A stretch of DNA of 64,000 nucleotides. It comes from Roseiarcus sp963741845. GTDB taxonomy: Bacteria; Pseudomonadota; Alphaproteobacteria; Rhizobiales; Beijerinckiaceae. Below are positions 27,149-35,508 of the stretch, piece after piece (position 1 is the first letter of the stretch; each line of letters starts with the position of its first letter). The stretch spans positions 91,688 to 155,687 of the forward strand of contig CAVUJV010000029.1 in NCBI GenBank assembly GCA_963741845.1, in the 5' to 3' direction. The translations under genes and the position numbers were made by a program. A model generated the notes under the pieces. It did not search any database, was not told where the DNA came from, and saw only the letters and a program-made list of their open reading frames with translations.

Positions 27149-27439
27149 ATGAGTGAGTGTTCCATGAGTGAAACCATGCGGCCGCGGGTGAAATACGTCA
27201 TCGGCCCGGACGGCAGCCCGCTGACCGTCGCCGATCTGCCGCCCCCGACCACCCGTCGCTGGGTGATCCGCCGAAAAGCCGAAGTCGTCGCCGCGGTTCG
27301 CGGCGGTCTTCTTTCGCTCGAGGAAGCCTGCTCGCGCTATACTCTGACGGTCGACGAATTCCTGAGCTGGCAGGCCTCGATCGACCAGTATGGCCTCGCG
27401 GGCCTTCGCACCACCCGCATCCAGCAATACCGGCAATAG
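27149..27439 (+). CDS. sciP: SciP-type (DUF1153) CtrA inhibitor
   Basis: SciP binds CtrA and blocks activation of CtrA promoters in the Caulobacter cell cycle. The conserved core MRPRVKYVIGPDGSPLTVAD, LPPPTTRRWVIRRKAEVV, GGLLSLEEACSRYTLTVDEF and GLAGLRTTRIQQYR is complete and includes a winged-helix-like region. Three ATGs are in frame: 27131, 27149 and 27164. I favour 27149 because AGGTGA lies 5 bp before it; 27164 would give the N-terminus most often annotated in relatives. Length is about 96 residues. It stands alone, divergent from mnmA and convergent with the SDR gene. Confidence 0.9.
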   Translation: MSECSMSETMRPRVKYVIGPDGSPLTVADLPPPTTRRWVIRRKAEVVAAVRGGLLSLEEACSRYTLTVDEFLSWQASIDQYGLAGLRTTRIQQYRQ

Positions 27440-27452
27440 GCTCAGGCGCGGC

Positions 27453-28232
27453 TTACGGCATCAGCTGCCCGCCGTTCACCTCGATCACCTGGCCGATCAC
27501 GTAGCCGCTCAGGTGCTCGGAGGCGAGGAAGAGATAGGCGCCGACGCAGTCTTCGGCCGTCCCCACGCGCCCCATCGGGATCGTGCGGCGCATCGCCTCC
27601 ATCTGGTCGGCGTCGGAATAGCGCTCGTGAAACGGCGTCGCGATGACGCCCGGCGCGACCGCGTTGACCCTGATGTTCTTGCCGATCAGTTCCTTGGCCT
27701 GGCCTCGGGTCAGCGTCGAGACGAAGCCCTTGGCGGCGGCGTAGAGGACGGCGCCGCCGCCTCCGCCGTGGCGCGCGGCAATGGACGAGGTGTTGATGAT
27801 GAAGCCGCCCTGGCGTTCGAGCCAGGGAACGGCAGCCCGCGTCATCGACACGACCGAGCGCGCATTGAGGTCGATCACTTCCTGGACATGCGCGTCGGGC
27901 GCCTCGTAGGAGGGGATGCGACCCAGCATCAGGCCGGCGTTGTTGATGAGACCGTCGAGCCGGCCGAAGGCGGCGGCCGCCTCGGCGACGATGCGGTCGC
28001 ATGCCGCCGCGTCCCCGACGTCGCCCTTGATCGCGACGGCTTCGCCGCCTGCGTTCTCGATCTCCCGCTTGACCGAAAGGGCCGGCTTTTCGTTCGTGTG
28101 ATAGCCGATGGCGACCTTCGCCCCCTGCGCGGCGAAGCCCAGGGCGACGGCCGCCCCTATTCCCGTCGAGGCGCCGGTAATGAGGACCGCCTTGCCGGCA
28201 AGGTCGGGAATGACGAGATGCGTCGAGGTCAT
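27453..28232 (-). CDS. SDR family NAD(P)-dependent oxidoreductase
   Basis: A classical short-chain dehydrogenase of 259 residues, starting at 28232 (MTSTHLVIPDLAGKAVLITG). Cofactor motif TGASTGIGAAVALG near 19-32; NNAG in LINNAGLMLGRI; catalytic Ser in IINTSSIAARHG; Y-x-x-x-K in VLYAAAKGFVSTL; C-terminal VIGQVIEVNGGQLMP. It resembles 3-oxoacyl-ACP reductase/glucose dehydrogenase-like SDRs of unknown substrate. A Gly-rich insertion (HGGGGGAVLYAA) precedes the catalytic Tyr. Convergent with sciP, 13 bp apart. Confidence 0.88.
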   Translation of the reverse strand: MTSTHLVIPDLAGKAVLITGASTGIGAAVALGFAAQGAKVAIGYHTNEKPALSVKREIENAGGEAVAIKGDVGDAAACDRIVAEAAAAFGRLDGLINNAGLMLGRIPSYEAPDAHVQEVIDLNARSVVSMTRAAVPWLERQGGFIINTSSIAARHGGGGGAVLYAAAKGFVSTLTRGQAKELIGKNIRVNAVAPGVIATPFHERYSDADQMEAMRRTIPMGRVGTAEDCVGAYLFLASEHLSGYVIGQVIEVNGGQLMP

Positions 28233-28443
28233 GCGCGGGACTCTGAGGCTTGGGGAAGCGAGACCATGGCCTCGCCGCCCGGGGCTCGTCAATCGCCAGG
28301 GACGCAACGCAGGTGGAATTTTTTGTTCTACATAAGAAGTGAGTTGCTAGACGGTCGCGGTTGATGTTGCGCGGCCGCGACGAATTTGGATTGTCAGGAT
28401 CGCTCGCCTATATTCCGTTGCGGGAACGCGGAGCCAAATCCCC

Positions 28444-30219
28444 ATGATCGTTATGCGCAAGCTGGCCGCGATTCTGGTGGCCGACATCGTCGGCTTCTCG
28501 CGCCTTGCCGGCGCGGACGAGGACCGCGTGCTGGCGCGGCTGCGGGCGCTCCGCAGCGATCTGATCGACCCGGTAATCGAGGTTCACAACGGCCGCGTGG
28601 TCAAGCGAACGGGCGACGGCGTGCTCGTCGAGTTCCGAAGCGTCGTGGACGCGGTGCGCTGTGCGATCGAGCTGCAGAACGGCCTGATCGAGCGGAATGC
28701 GGGCGTGCCGCCCGAACGCCGCATCGAGCTCCGGATCGGCGTGCATCTCGGCGACGTCGTCGAGGAGACGGATGGAGATCTCATGGGCGACGGCGTCAAT
28801 ATCGCCGCGCGGCTCGAAGGCATCGCCAAGCCCGGAGCCATCGCCCTCTCCGAAGACGCCTATCGGCAGGTCCGGGGCAGGCTGGAAATGTCGGTCACGG
28901 ATCTCGGAGAAAAGGAGCTCAAGAACATCGCCGAGCCGGTCCGCGTCTATTCGCTCGAGGTCGGACGTCCGGCCGAGCCGAAGCCGATTGCGCTCGATTC
29001 GGCGCCGAGGACATCCGGCCCGCCGCGCCTCTCCCTTGTCGTTCTGCCCTTCGCCAATCTCGGCGGCGGACCCGACCAGGAGCATTTCGTCGACGGCGTG
29101 ACGGAAAGCCTGACCACCGACCTGTCCCGTCTCGCCAACGCCCTCGTCGTCGCGCGCAACACCGCCTTCACCTACAAGGGCAAGTCGGTCGACGCCAAGC
29201 AGATCGGACGCGACCTCAACGTCCGCTACATCCTCGAAGGCAGCGTCCAGCACAGCCCGAGCCGCATGCGGGTGAACGTCCAGCTCATCGACGGCGTGAC
29301 GGGCAACCACCTCTGGGCCGACCGGTTCGACAAGCCGATCGCCGACCTCTTCGACATGCAGGACGAGATCGTCTCGCGCCTCACGAACCAGTTGCGCGGG
29401 GAGCTCATCGCGGTCGAGGCGCAGCGCGCGGAACAGGAGCCGAACCCGGACTCGATGGATTATTATTTCCGGGGCGTCGCGGCCTTCAACAAGGGGCGCA
29501 CCGACAATTTCGAGCAGGCGCGCATCTTCTTCGACAAGGCGGTCGAGCTCGATCCGACGAATGTCGACGCGCTCGTCGGCGCCGCGCGGGTCGAGGCGGT
29601 CATCGGCGCCTATGGGATGCCGGAGGAAAGGCGGGAGAAGCTCGCCGCGGCCGAGCGCCTGCTTCTCAAGGGCCTCTCGCTCGAGCCGCGCAACCATTGG
29701 GCGCATCTGTGGCTCGGTTTCGTCTTCGTGATGACCAACCGGGGCGCGCGCGGCGTCAGCGAGTTCCAGCGCGCGCTGTCGCTCAATCGCAACATCGGGG
29801 CCGCTCATGCGTGGACGGGCCTGGCGAAGATCACGCTCGGCAAGGCCGAGGAGGCGGAGGCGCATGTCGAGGAGGCCTTTCGCGTCTCGCCGAGCGAGAG
29901 CACGGGCTTCATGTGGCGCTACATCCAGGGCCTCGCCAAGCTCATGCTCGACGAGAACGAGGAAGCGGCGGACTATTTTCGCCGCTCGATCGACGAAACG
30001 CGCAATTTCCCGCTGAACTACTTCCATAATGCCGCCGCGCTCATCCGGCTCGGGCGCGCGGAGGAGGCCGAAGCGGAGATCAAGATCGGCCTTGCGATGG
30101 CGCCGGCCTTCACGGTTGCGCGCTATCGGAATGCGTCCGAGAGCGACAATCCCGCTTATCTCGCGCAGCGCGAGCGCGTCGCGGAGAGCCTGCGCCAGGC
30201 TGGCGCCCCCGAGGGATAG
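28444..30219 (+). CDS. Class III adenylate/guanylate cyclase with TolB-like segment and TPR repeats
   Basis: 591 residues. Residues 1-175 form a class III cyclase catalytic domain: metal-binding Asp in ILVADIVGFSRLAG (about 14), GDGVLVEF around residue 57, and GDLMGDGVNIAARLEGIAKP. Residues about 195-340 are the linker found in such proteins (LPFANLGGGPDQEHFVDGVTE; YILEGSVQHSPSRMRVNVQL), related to a TolB N-terminal-like fold. The rest is helical TPR-type repeats (ARIFFDKAVELDPTNVDAL; WAHLWLGFVF; GRAEEAEAEIKIGLAMAP). No transmembrane segment is evident, so it is cytoplasmic. This architecture is much expanded in Bradyrhizobium and relatives. Start codon could be 28444 or the ATG at 28453. Confidence 0.88.
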   Translation: MIVMRKLAAILVADIVGFSRLAGADEDRVLARLRALRSDLIDPVIEVHNGRVVKRTGDGVLVEFRSVVDAVRCAIELQNGLIERNAGVPPERRIELRIGVHLGDVVEETDGDLMGDGVNIAARLEGIAKPGAIALSEDAYRQVRGRLEMSVTDLGEKELKNIAEPVRVYSLEVGRPAEPKPIALDSAPRTSGPPRLSLVVLPFANLGGGPDQEHFVDGVTESLTTDLSRLANALVVARNTAFTYKGKSVDAKQIGRDLNVRYILEGSVQHSPSRMRVNVQLIDGVTGNHLWADRFDKPIADLFDMQDEIVSRLTNQLRGELIAVEAQRAEQEPNPDSMDYYFRGVAAFNKGRTDNFEQARIFFDKAVELDPTNVDALVGAARVEAVIGAYGMPEERREKLAAAERLLLKGLSLEPRNHWAHLWLGFVFVMTNRGARGVSEFQRALSLNRNIGAAHAWTGLAKITLGKAEEAEAHVEEAFRVSPSESTGFMWRYIQGLAKLMLDENEEAADYFRRSIDETRNFPLNYFHNAAALIRLGRAEEAEAEIKIGLAMAPAFTVARYRNASESDNPAYLAQRERVAESLRQAGAPEG

Positions 30220-30315
30220 GCTTCGGATTGTCGGCGGATCGGGAGAGCGGCGCCCGAAGCAGATTTTCCGGCTATAATGTTAAATCAATCGGGCCCTGCG
30301 CCCATCGGACGTTAA

Positions 30316-31620
30316 ATGGACCTGCCTGACGCGATGAGCCTGTCTCCCCTGCCCCCGACCGAGCCGCCCTTCGGCCCCGCCCCTCGCCACGCGACGGTGG
30401 CGGTGCAAGTGGGCCGGGGACCGGCGGCCGTCACGGTCGGCGGCGGCGCGCCGATCGTCGTCCAGTCGATGACCAACACCGACACCGCCGACGTCGAGGG
30501 GACGGCGCGCCAGGTCGCGGCCCTCGCCCGCGCGGGCTCGGAGCTCGTACGCATTACCGTCGACCGCGACGAGGCCGCCGCCGCCGTTCCGCATATCCGC
30601 GACCGGCTGCGCGCGAAGGGCGTGGACGTCCCGCTGATCGGCGACTTCCACTATATCGGCCACAAGCTGCTCAGCGACCATCCGGCCTGCGCCGAAGCGC
30701 TCGACAAGTACCGCATCAATCCCGGCAACGTCGGCTTCAAGGACAAGCGCGACCTGCAATTCGCCCGCATCGTCGAAATCGCGATCGCGAACGACAAGCC
30801 GGTGCGCATCGGCGCCAACTGGGGCTCGCTCGATCAGGAATTGCTGACCCATCTCATGGACGAGAACGCGAAGAGCGCGGCGCCCCGCGACATGCGCGCG
30901 GTGACGCGCGAGGCGATGGTGCAGTCCGCGCTTCTCTCCGCCGCCCGCGCGGAGGAGCTGGGCCTGCCGCGCGAAAAAATCATCCTGTCGGCGAAGGTCT
31001 CCTCCGTGCAGGATCTCATCACGGTCTACCGGATGCTCGGCGAGCGCTCGGATTATGCGCTTCACCTCGGCCTCACGGAGGCCGGCATGGGATCGAAGGG
31101 GATCGTCGCCTCCTCGGCCGCGCTTGCGATCCTGATGCAGGAGGGCCTGGGCGACACGATCCGCATTTCGCTCACGCCCGAGCCCGGCGGCGACCGCAGG
31201 CAGGAAGTGCGCGTCGCGCAGGAGCTCTTGCAGACGATGGGCTTCCGCATCTTCGCGCCGCAGGTCGCCGCCTGCCCCGGCTGCGGGAGAACGACGTCGA
31301 CGGTCTTTCAGGAACTGGCGCGCGACATCGAGCGGCATCTCGCCGAGTCGATGCCGCAATGGCGCAATCTCTATCCGGGCGTCGAGCGGCTCAACGTCGC
31401 GGTGATGGGCTGCATCGTCAACGGACCCGGCGAGAGCAAGCACGCGGATATCGGCATTTCCCTGCCCGGCACAGGCGAAGCGCCAGCGGCGCCCGTCTTC
31501 ATCGACGGCGTCAAGGCGACGACGCTGCGCGGGCCCCGCATCGCCGAGGACTTCAAGGCGCTCGTCGAGACTTACGTCGCGCGGCGCTTCGGTCAGGCTG
31601 CGGGCCGCGCGGCGGAATGA
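30316..31620 (+). CDS. ispG: 4-hydroxy-3-methylbut-2-en-1-yl diphosphate synthase (flavodoxin-dependent type)
   Basis: The penultimate step of the MEP isoprenoid pathway: reduction of MEcPP to HMBPP by a [4Fe-4S] enzyme. 434 residues. The TIM-barrel start includes PIVVQSMTNTDTADVEGTARQ and LIGDFHYIGHKLL. Cluster ligands are in AACPGCGRTTSTVFQEL and MGCIVNGPGESKHADIG, with the conserved Glu in the latter. A Pro-rich leader of about 25 residues (SLSPLPPTEPPFGPAPRHAT) precedes the conserved part; such N-terminal extensions are common in alphaproteobacteria. Followed at 1 bp by the PaiB-like gene. Confidence 0.96.
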   Translation: MDLPDAMSLSPLPPTEPPFGPAPRHATVAVQVGRGPAAVTVGGGAPIVVQSMTNTDTADVEGTARQVAALARAGSELVRITVDRDEAAAAVPHIRDRLRAKGVDVPLIGDFHYIGHKLLSDHPACAEALDKYRINPGNVGFKDKRDLQFARIVEIAIANDKPVRIGANWGSLDQELLTHLMDENAKSAAPRDMRAVTREAMVQSALLSAARAEELGLPREKIILSAKVSSVQDLITVYRMLGERSDYALHLGLTEAGMGSKGIVASSAALAILMQEGLGDTIRISLTPEPGGDRRQEVRVAQELLQTMGFRIFAPQVAACPGCGRTTSTVFQELARDIERHLAESMPQWRNLYPGVERLNVAVMGCIVNGPGESKHADIGISLPGTGEAPAAPVFIDGVKATTLRGPRIAEDFKALVETYVARRFGQAAGRAAE

Positions 31621-31621
31621 C

Positions 31622-32261
31622 ATGTACGAGCCGCCGCTCCACCGCGAGGACGATCTCGCGAAGCTTCATGCGCTGATCCGCGCGCGCCCGCTTGGCCTGC
31701 TCGTGAGCCACGGGCCGGACGGGCTCGTCAGCGAACGCGATTCCCTTCCTGCTCGACGCCGGCGCCTCGAAGCTCGGGACGCTCCGCGCCCATATGGCGC
31801 GCGCCAACGGCCAGTGGCGCGATCTCATGCAAGCGCCCGACGCGCTCGTCGTCTTCCAGGGCGCGGATCATTATGTCTCGCCCTCCTGGTATGCGACGAA
31901 GCGCGAAACCGGCAAGGTCGTGCCGACCTGGAACTATGTGATGGTTCAGGCGCGCGGGCTGGCGAAGGTCATCGAGGACGACGCCTGGCTCGCGGGTCAG
32001 ATCGAGACGCTGACGCAGACCCACGAAGGCTCGCGCGATGCGCCCTGGGCCGTCGCCGACGCGCCTGCGGATTTCATCGCCGCGCAACGCCGCGCGATCG
32101 TCGGCGTCGAGATCGAGATCGCGGACATCCGAGGCAAGTGGAAGGCGAGCCAGAACCGGAACGCCTCCGATCGCGCCGGCGTAACGGCGGGCCTTCTCGC
32201 CGAAGGCGACCCCGACGCCCTCACGATGGCCGCCATCGTCCGGGACGCCCGACGGGATTGA
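31622..32261 (+). CDS. PaiB-family FMN-binding protein, frameshifted
   Basis: A split-barrel flavin-binding protein of the family named after Bacillus PaiB (annotated as negative transcriptional regulator). The N-terminus is MYEPPLHREDDLAKLHALIR and LGLLVSHGPDGL. One extra A at 31730 shifts the frame; without it the reading is VANAIPFLLDAGASKLGTLRAHMARANGQW. The remaining motifs are DALVVFQGADHYVSPSWYATK, VPTWNYVMVQARG and IVGVEIEIADIRGKWKASQNR. Restored length is about 212 residues. Its role is uncertain; the regulator label rests on one family member and a flavin oxidoreductase role is equally likely. Confidence 0.85.
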
Positions 32262-32347
32262 TCGGCTCGGCTTGCCTTCGGCCAAAGCCCATGGTCATGT
32301 CCGCCCCTCTCTCGCGCCTCGGGCGCATGCAACCACGAGGAAATGCA

Positions 32348-32788
32348 ATGGTTGACGTGATCAAGCCGCTTTTCACCGCGCATGGGACCGCAACCGGCGG
32401 ACGCAACGGCCATACGCAGGCCGACGACGGGCTCGTCAGCCTCGATCTCTCGGTGCCGAAGGAAATGGGCGGCCCGGGCAAGCCGCATACTTCCACGCCC
32501 GAACATCTGTTCGCCGCGGGCTATGCGGCCTGCTTCGGCGGCGCGCTCGACTTCGTCGCCAAGCAGCACAAGAAAGACGCCAGCAAGGCGACCGTGAAAT
32601 GCTCGGTCTCGATCGGCCTGCGCGAGAAGGGCGGCTTCGCACTCGCAGTCGTGCTCGACGTAACCGATCCGAGCCTGCCGACGGCTGAACTTCAGGCGCT
32701 CGCCCAGGAAGCCCATGAGCAGATCTGCCCCTACAGCCACGCGACGCGCGGGAATGTCGACGTCAAGGTCGTTGCGCACGGGGCGTAA
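32348..32788 (+). CDS. ohr: Organic hydroperoxide resistance protein (Ohr/OsmC family)
   Basis: A thiol peroxidase that reduces organic hydroperoxides using a Cys pair and lipoyl reductant. 146 residues with the Ohr signature: LFAAGYAACFGGALDFVAKQ (peroxidatic Cys near residue 63) and QEAHEQICPYSHATRGNVDV (resolving Cys near 127). N-terminus MVDVIKPLFTAHGTATGGRN is typical. The ATG at 32348 follows GAGGAAA. No OhrR-type MarR regulator is next to it. A second OsmC-fold gene (37005-37517) is unrelated in detail. Confidence 0.92.
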   Translation: MVDVIKPLFTAHGTATGGRNGHTQADDGLVSLDLSVPKEMGGPGKPHTSTPEHLFAAGYAACFGGALDFVAKQHKKDASKATVKCSVSIGLREKGGFALAVVLDVTDPSLPTAELQALAQEAHEQICPYSHATRGNVDVKVVAHGA

Positions 32789-33339
32789 AGAGCAATCGCA
32801 TTCCGCATCGGGATCGAGCGGGGCGGCTTCGCCCCTCCTTTCCGATTGTCCTTCGCGTGACGGCCGTCCGCGGGAAGACGTCGCGTAGCGGAATTTGAAA
32901 GCGCAAACGGTCGGCAGGAAGGAGGCCGCGGCCCAAGGCCCGGTCTCCTCAGCCGCCAGAATGGGTCCCTTTACACCGCCGCCTACAACCTCGCGCGTTG
33001 ACCTGGCCGTTCCGATCGCAAAGTATTTCCCGATCGTTGGACACGTACGTTACCGACGGTTGTAAATCCATCCGAGCCTCGCGGATTGGCTGAGCGCAGC
33101 GCTGTCAACACAGAATACAATCCGCACAGCATCGGCGTGTGCTTATCCTTGCGTAAATTACGGATCGAGCCGCACTAAAAGGGATTCGATCATCCACTTC
33201 TACCAGAGCGCTTGCAATTTGGCGCAACACAACCGATAGTGCGGTTGTTAGGGGGTATCACCGGGGATAGGCGCGCGCATCGTCGGGGGGCGACAGCGGC
33301 TGGTTGTGGCAGGCCGCTGGCCAAAGTGAACTGGCTTGA
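32789..33339. other. 551-bp non-coding region upstream of the type I secretion genes
   Basis: No gene recognised. The right half (about 33000-33260) is AT-richer than its surroundings and probably holds the secretion-operon promoter; I could not assign -35/-10 boxes with confidence. It contains the inverted repeat at 33229-33248 and an isolated GGTTGT half-site near 33057. Confidence 0.5.
33229..33248 (+). promoter_or_regulatory. Perfect 7-bp inverted repeat upstream of the secretion transporter
   Basis: ACAACCG (33229-33235) and CGGTTGT (33242-33248) are exact complements separated by ATAGTG. It lies 91 bp before the transporter start. The ACAACC...GGTTGT arms match those of the repeat upstream of the adhesin-like gene (12192-12224), with half-site spacing 8 versus 9 bp, so a shared regulator is conceivable. 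Confidence 0.5.
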
Positions 33340-35508
33340 ATGACGCTTAATTCCCCCGCTGATCGCAACGCCACTCTTCTCGATCCCGGCCTCCGCGCCT
33401 TATGCGGGATCGGCGCCTATTACCGGATCGGCGCAGACCCGGCTCACCTTGCCCGCGAACTGGCGCTGGGCGATCGGGAAGCCGACGAATTCGATCTGAT
33501 CCGGGCCGCCCAGATGATCGGCATGAAGGCGCGGCTCATCAGCGGCGCGAGCGCAAGCCGGCTCGGCAAGGTTCCAACCCCCGCCATCGTCCGGCTGAAG
33601 AGCGGCGCGTTCGCCATCTATGGCGGCCGCACCCCGAGCGGGCTTTGCCGGATCGTCGATCCGATCAGCCACGCCGCGGCGGAAATGCCGCTCGACGTGC
33701 TGGCTGACGAGACCGGTGGCCAGGCGCTTCTCATCGCACGCCGGGTGGGCGGCGCCGGCGCCAGTCCGAGCCAGTTCGGCCTGCGCTGGTTCCTGCCGAC
33801 GCTCTGGCGTTACCGGCGGCCGTTGTTCCACGTGCTCGCCGCGTCGCTCGTCGTCCAGATCTTCGCGCTGACGACGCCGCTCTTTTTTCAGGTCATCGTC
33901 GATAAGGTTCTGGCGCACCACGGCTATCAGACGCTTCAGGTCCTGATCGCCGGCCTCGTCATCATCGGTCTTTTCGACGTCGTCCTGCAATATCTGCGCA
34001 GCTATGCGCTCTCGCACACGACGAACCGGATCGACGTCGAGCTTGGCGCGCGCCTCTTCGCGCATCTGATGCGCCTGCCCATGAGCTATTTCGAGACCCG
34101 CCCGGCCGGCCAGACGGTCGCCCGGATGCGGGAATTGGAAACGATCCGCTCCTTCCTCACCGGCCAGGGGCTCTTCTCGGCGATCGACCTTCTGTTCACC
34201 GTCGTCTTCATCGCCGTCATGTTCGCCTATTCGTGGCGGCTGACCCTGATCGTGCTGGCGGCGATCCCTGTCTTCGTGCTGATCGGGGCCGGTACGCGGC
34301 CGGCGCTGCGCGACCTCGTGAAGGAGATGTTCAACCGCGGCGCGGCGAGCCAGCAGTTCCTCGTCGAGACCGTGGTCGGCGCGGGCACGATCAAGGCGGC
34401 GGCCGTCGAGCCGCTCATGCGCGCGCAATGGGAAGAAAAACTTGCCGCCTATGTCCGGACGAGCTTCTCCGCAACGATGCTCGGAACGGGCGGCCAGCTC
34501 GCCATCCAATATGTGAGCAAGCTCTCGACCGCGGCGCTCCTGCTGTTCGGCGCGATGGAGGTGATGGAGGGGCGCCTGACGGTGGGCGCGCTCGTGGCCT
34601 TCAACATGATCGCCACCCAGGCGGTGCAGCCGGTCCTCCGGCTCTCGCAGATCTGGCAGGACTTCCAGCAGGTCCAGATTTCGATCGAGAGGCTCGGCGA
34701 CATTCTCAACGCCGCCCCCGAGCCGGCTCCGATGGGCCGCCCCGCGTTGCCGAGCCCGCGCGGCGCGATCGAATTCCGCAATGTGACGTTTCGCTACCGC
34801 CCCGGCGCTCCGGACGTGCTGAAAAATGTTTCGCTCGCGATCGGCGCGGGCGAAACGATCGGCGTCGTCGGTCCCTCGGGCTCGGGCAAGTCCACCCTGA
34901 CCAAGCTGGTTCAGCGGCTCTATTCTCCGAGCGAAGGGCAGGTCCTGCTCGACGGCGCGGACCTTGCTCACGCGGACCCCGCCTGGCTGCGCGGCCATAT
35001 CGGCGTGGTGCTTCAGGAGAATCTCCTGTTCAATCGCACGATCCACGAAAACATCGCCTTCGCCCATCCGGCGATGCCGCGCGCCAAGGTGATGGAAATC
35101 GCCCGTCTCGCCGGCGCGGACGAGTTCATCGACAAGCTGCCGGAAGGCTACGACACGGTGGTGGAGGAGCGCGGCGCCAATCTCTCGGGCGGCCAGAGGC
35201 AGCGCCTCGCCATCGCGCGCGCGCTGGCGACCGATCCCCGCATCCTCATCCTCGACGAAGCGACCTCTGCGCTCGACTACGAGAGCGAACGCATCATCCA
35301 GCGCAACATGCGGCGGATCGTGAAGGGACGCACGGTTATTATCATCGCCCATCGCCTCGCCGCGGTGCGAGGGTGCCACAGGATCGTCGGAATGCAGGAG
35401 GGACGGATCGTCGAAATCGGTTCGCATGAGGAGCTGGTCCGCCGTCCCGGCGGCCTTTACGCCTACTTTTGGGGACTCCAGAGCCAGCCCCAGGAACTTG
35501 CGTCATGA
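33340..35508 (+). CDS. Type I secretion ABC transporter (HlyB-like: C39-like domain, membrane domain, ATPase)
   Basis: 722 residues forming the inner-membrane engine of a type I secretion system. Residues about 12-130 are a C39-peptidase-like domain (LRALCGIGAYYRIGADPAHL; TPAIVRLKSGAFAIYG); by alignment with HlyB the catalytic Cys position is not Cys, so it probably only docks substrate. The six-helix domain spans about 155-450 (FHVLAASLVVQIFALTTPLF; LPMSYFETRPAGQTVARMRE). The ATPase has Walker A GPSGSGKSTLTKL, signature LSGGQRQRLAIARAL, Walker B ILILDEATSALD and H-loop IIIAHRLAA. It overlaps hlyD by 4 bp (ATGA). No TolC-like protein is encoded in the window. The adhesin-like protein at 12244 is a candidate cargo. 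Confidence 0.93.
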   Translation: MTLNSPADRNATLLDPGLRALCGIGAYYRIGADPAHLARELALGDREADEFDLIRAAQMIGMKARLISGASASRLGKVPTPAIVRLKSGAFAIYGGRTPSGLCRIVDPISHAAAEMPLDVLADETGGQALLIARRVGGAGASPSQFGLRWFLPTLWRYRRPLFHVLAASLVVQIFALTTPLFFQVIVDKVLAHHGYQTLQVLIAGLVIIGLFDVVLQYLRSYALSHTTNRIDVELGARLFAHLMRLPMSYFETRPAGQTVARMRELETIRSFLTGQGLFSAIDLLFTVVFIAVMFAYSWRLTLIVLAAIPVFVLIGAGTRPALRDLVKEMFNRGAASQQFLVETVVGAGTIKAAAVEPLMRAQWEEKLAAYVRTSFSATMLGTGGQLAIQYVSKLSTAALLLFGAMEVMEGRLTVGALVAFNMIATQAVQPVLRLSQIWQDFQQVQISIERLGDILNAAPEPAPMGRPALPSPRGAIEFRNVTFRYRPGAPDVLKNVSLAIGAGETIGVVGPSGSGKSTLTKLVQRLYSPSEGQVLLDGADLAHADPAWLRGHIGVVLQENLLFNRTIHENIAFAHPAMPRAKVMEIARLAGADEFIDKLPEGYDTVVEERGANLSGGQRQRLAIARALATDPRILILDEATSALDYESERIIQRNMRRIVKGRTVIIIAHRLAAVRGCHRIVGMQEGRIVEIGSHEELVRRPGGLYAYFWGLQSQPQELAS

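Noticed and set aside
28408..30027. A 539-codon minus-strand frame opposite the cyclase gene
   Set aside because: Antisense shadow caused by high GC at third positions; the plus-strand product has clear domains and this one has none.
33400..35427. A 675-codon minus-strand frame opposite the secretion transporter
   Set aside because: Antisense shadow rich in Arg/Asp/Glu with no recognisable motif.
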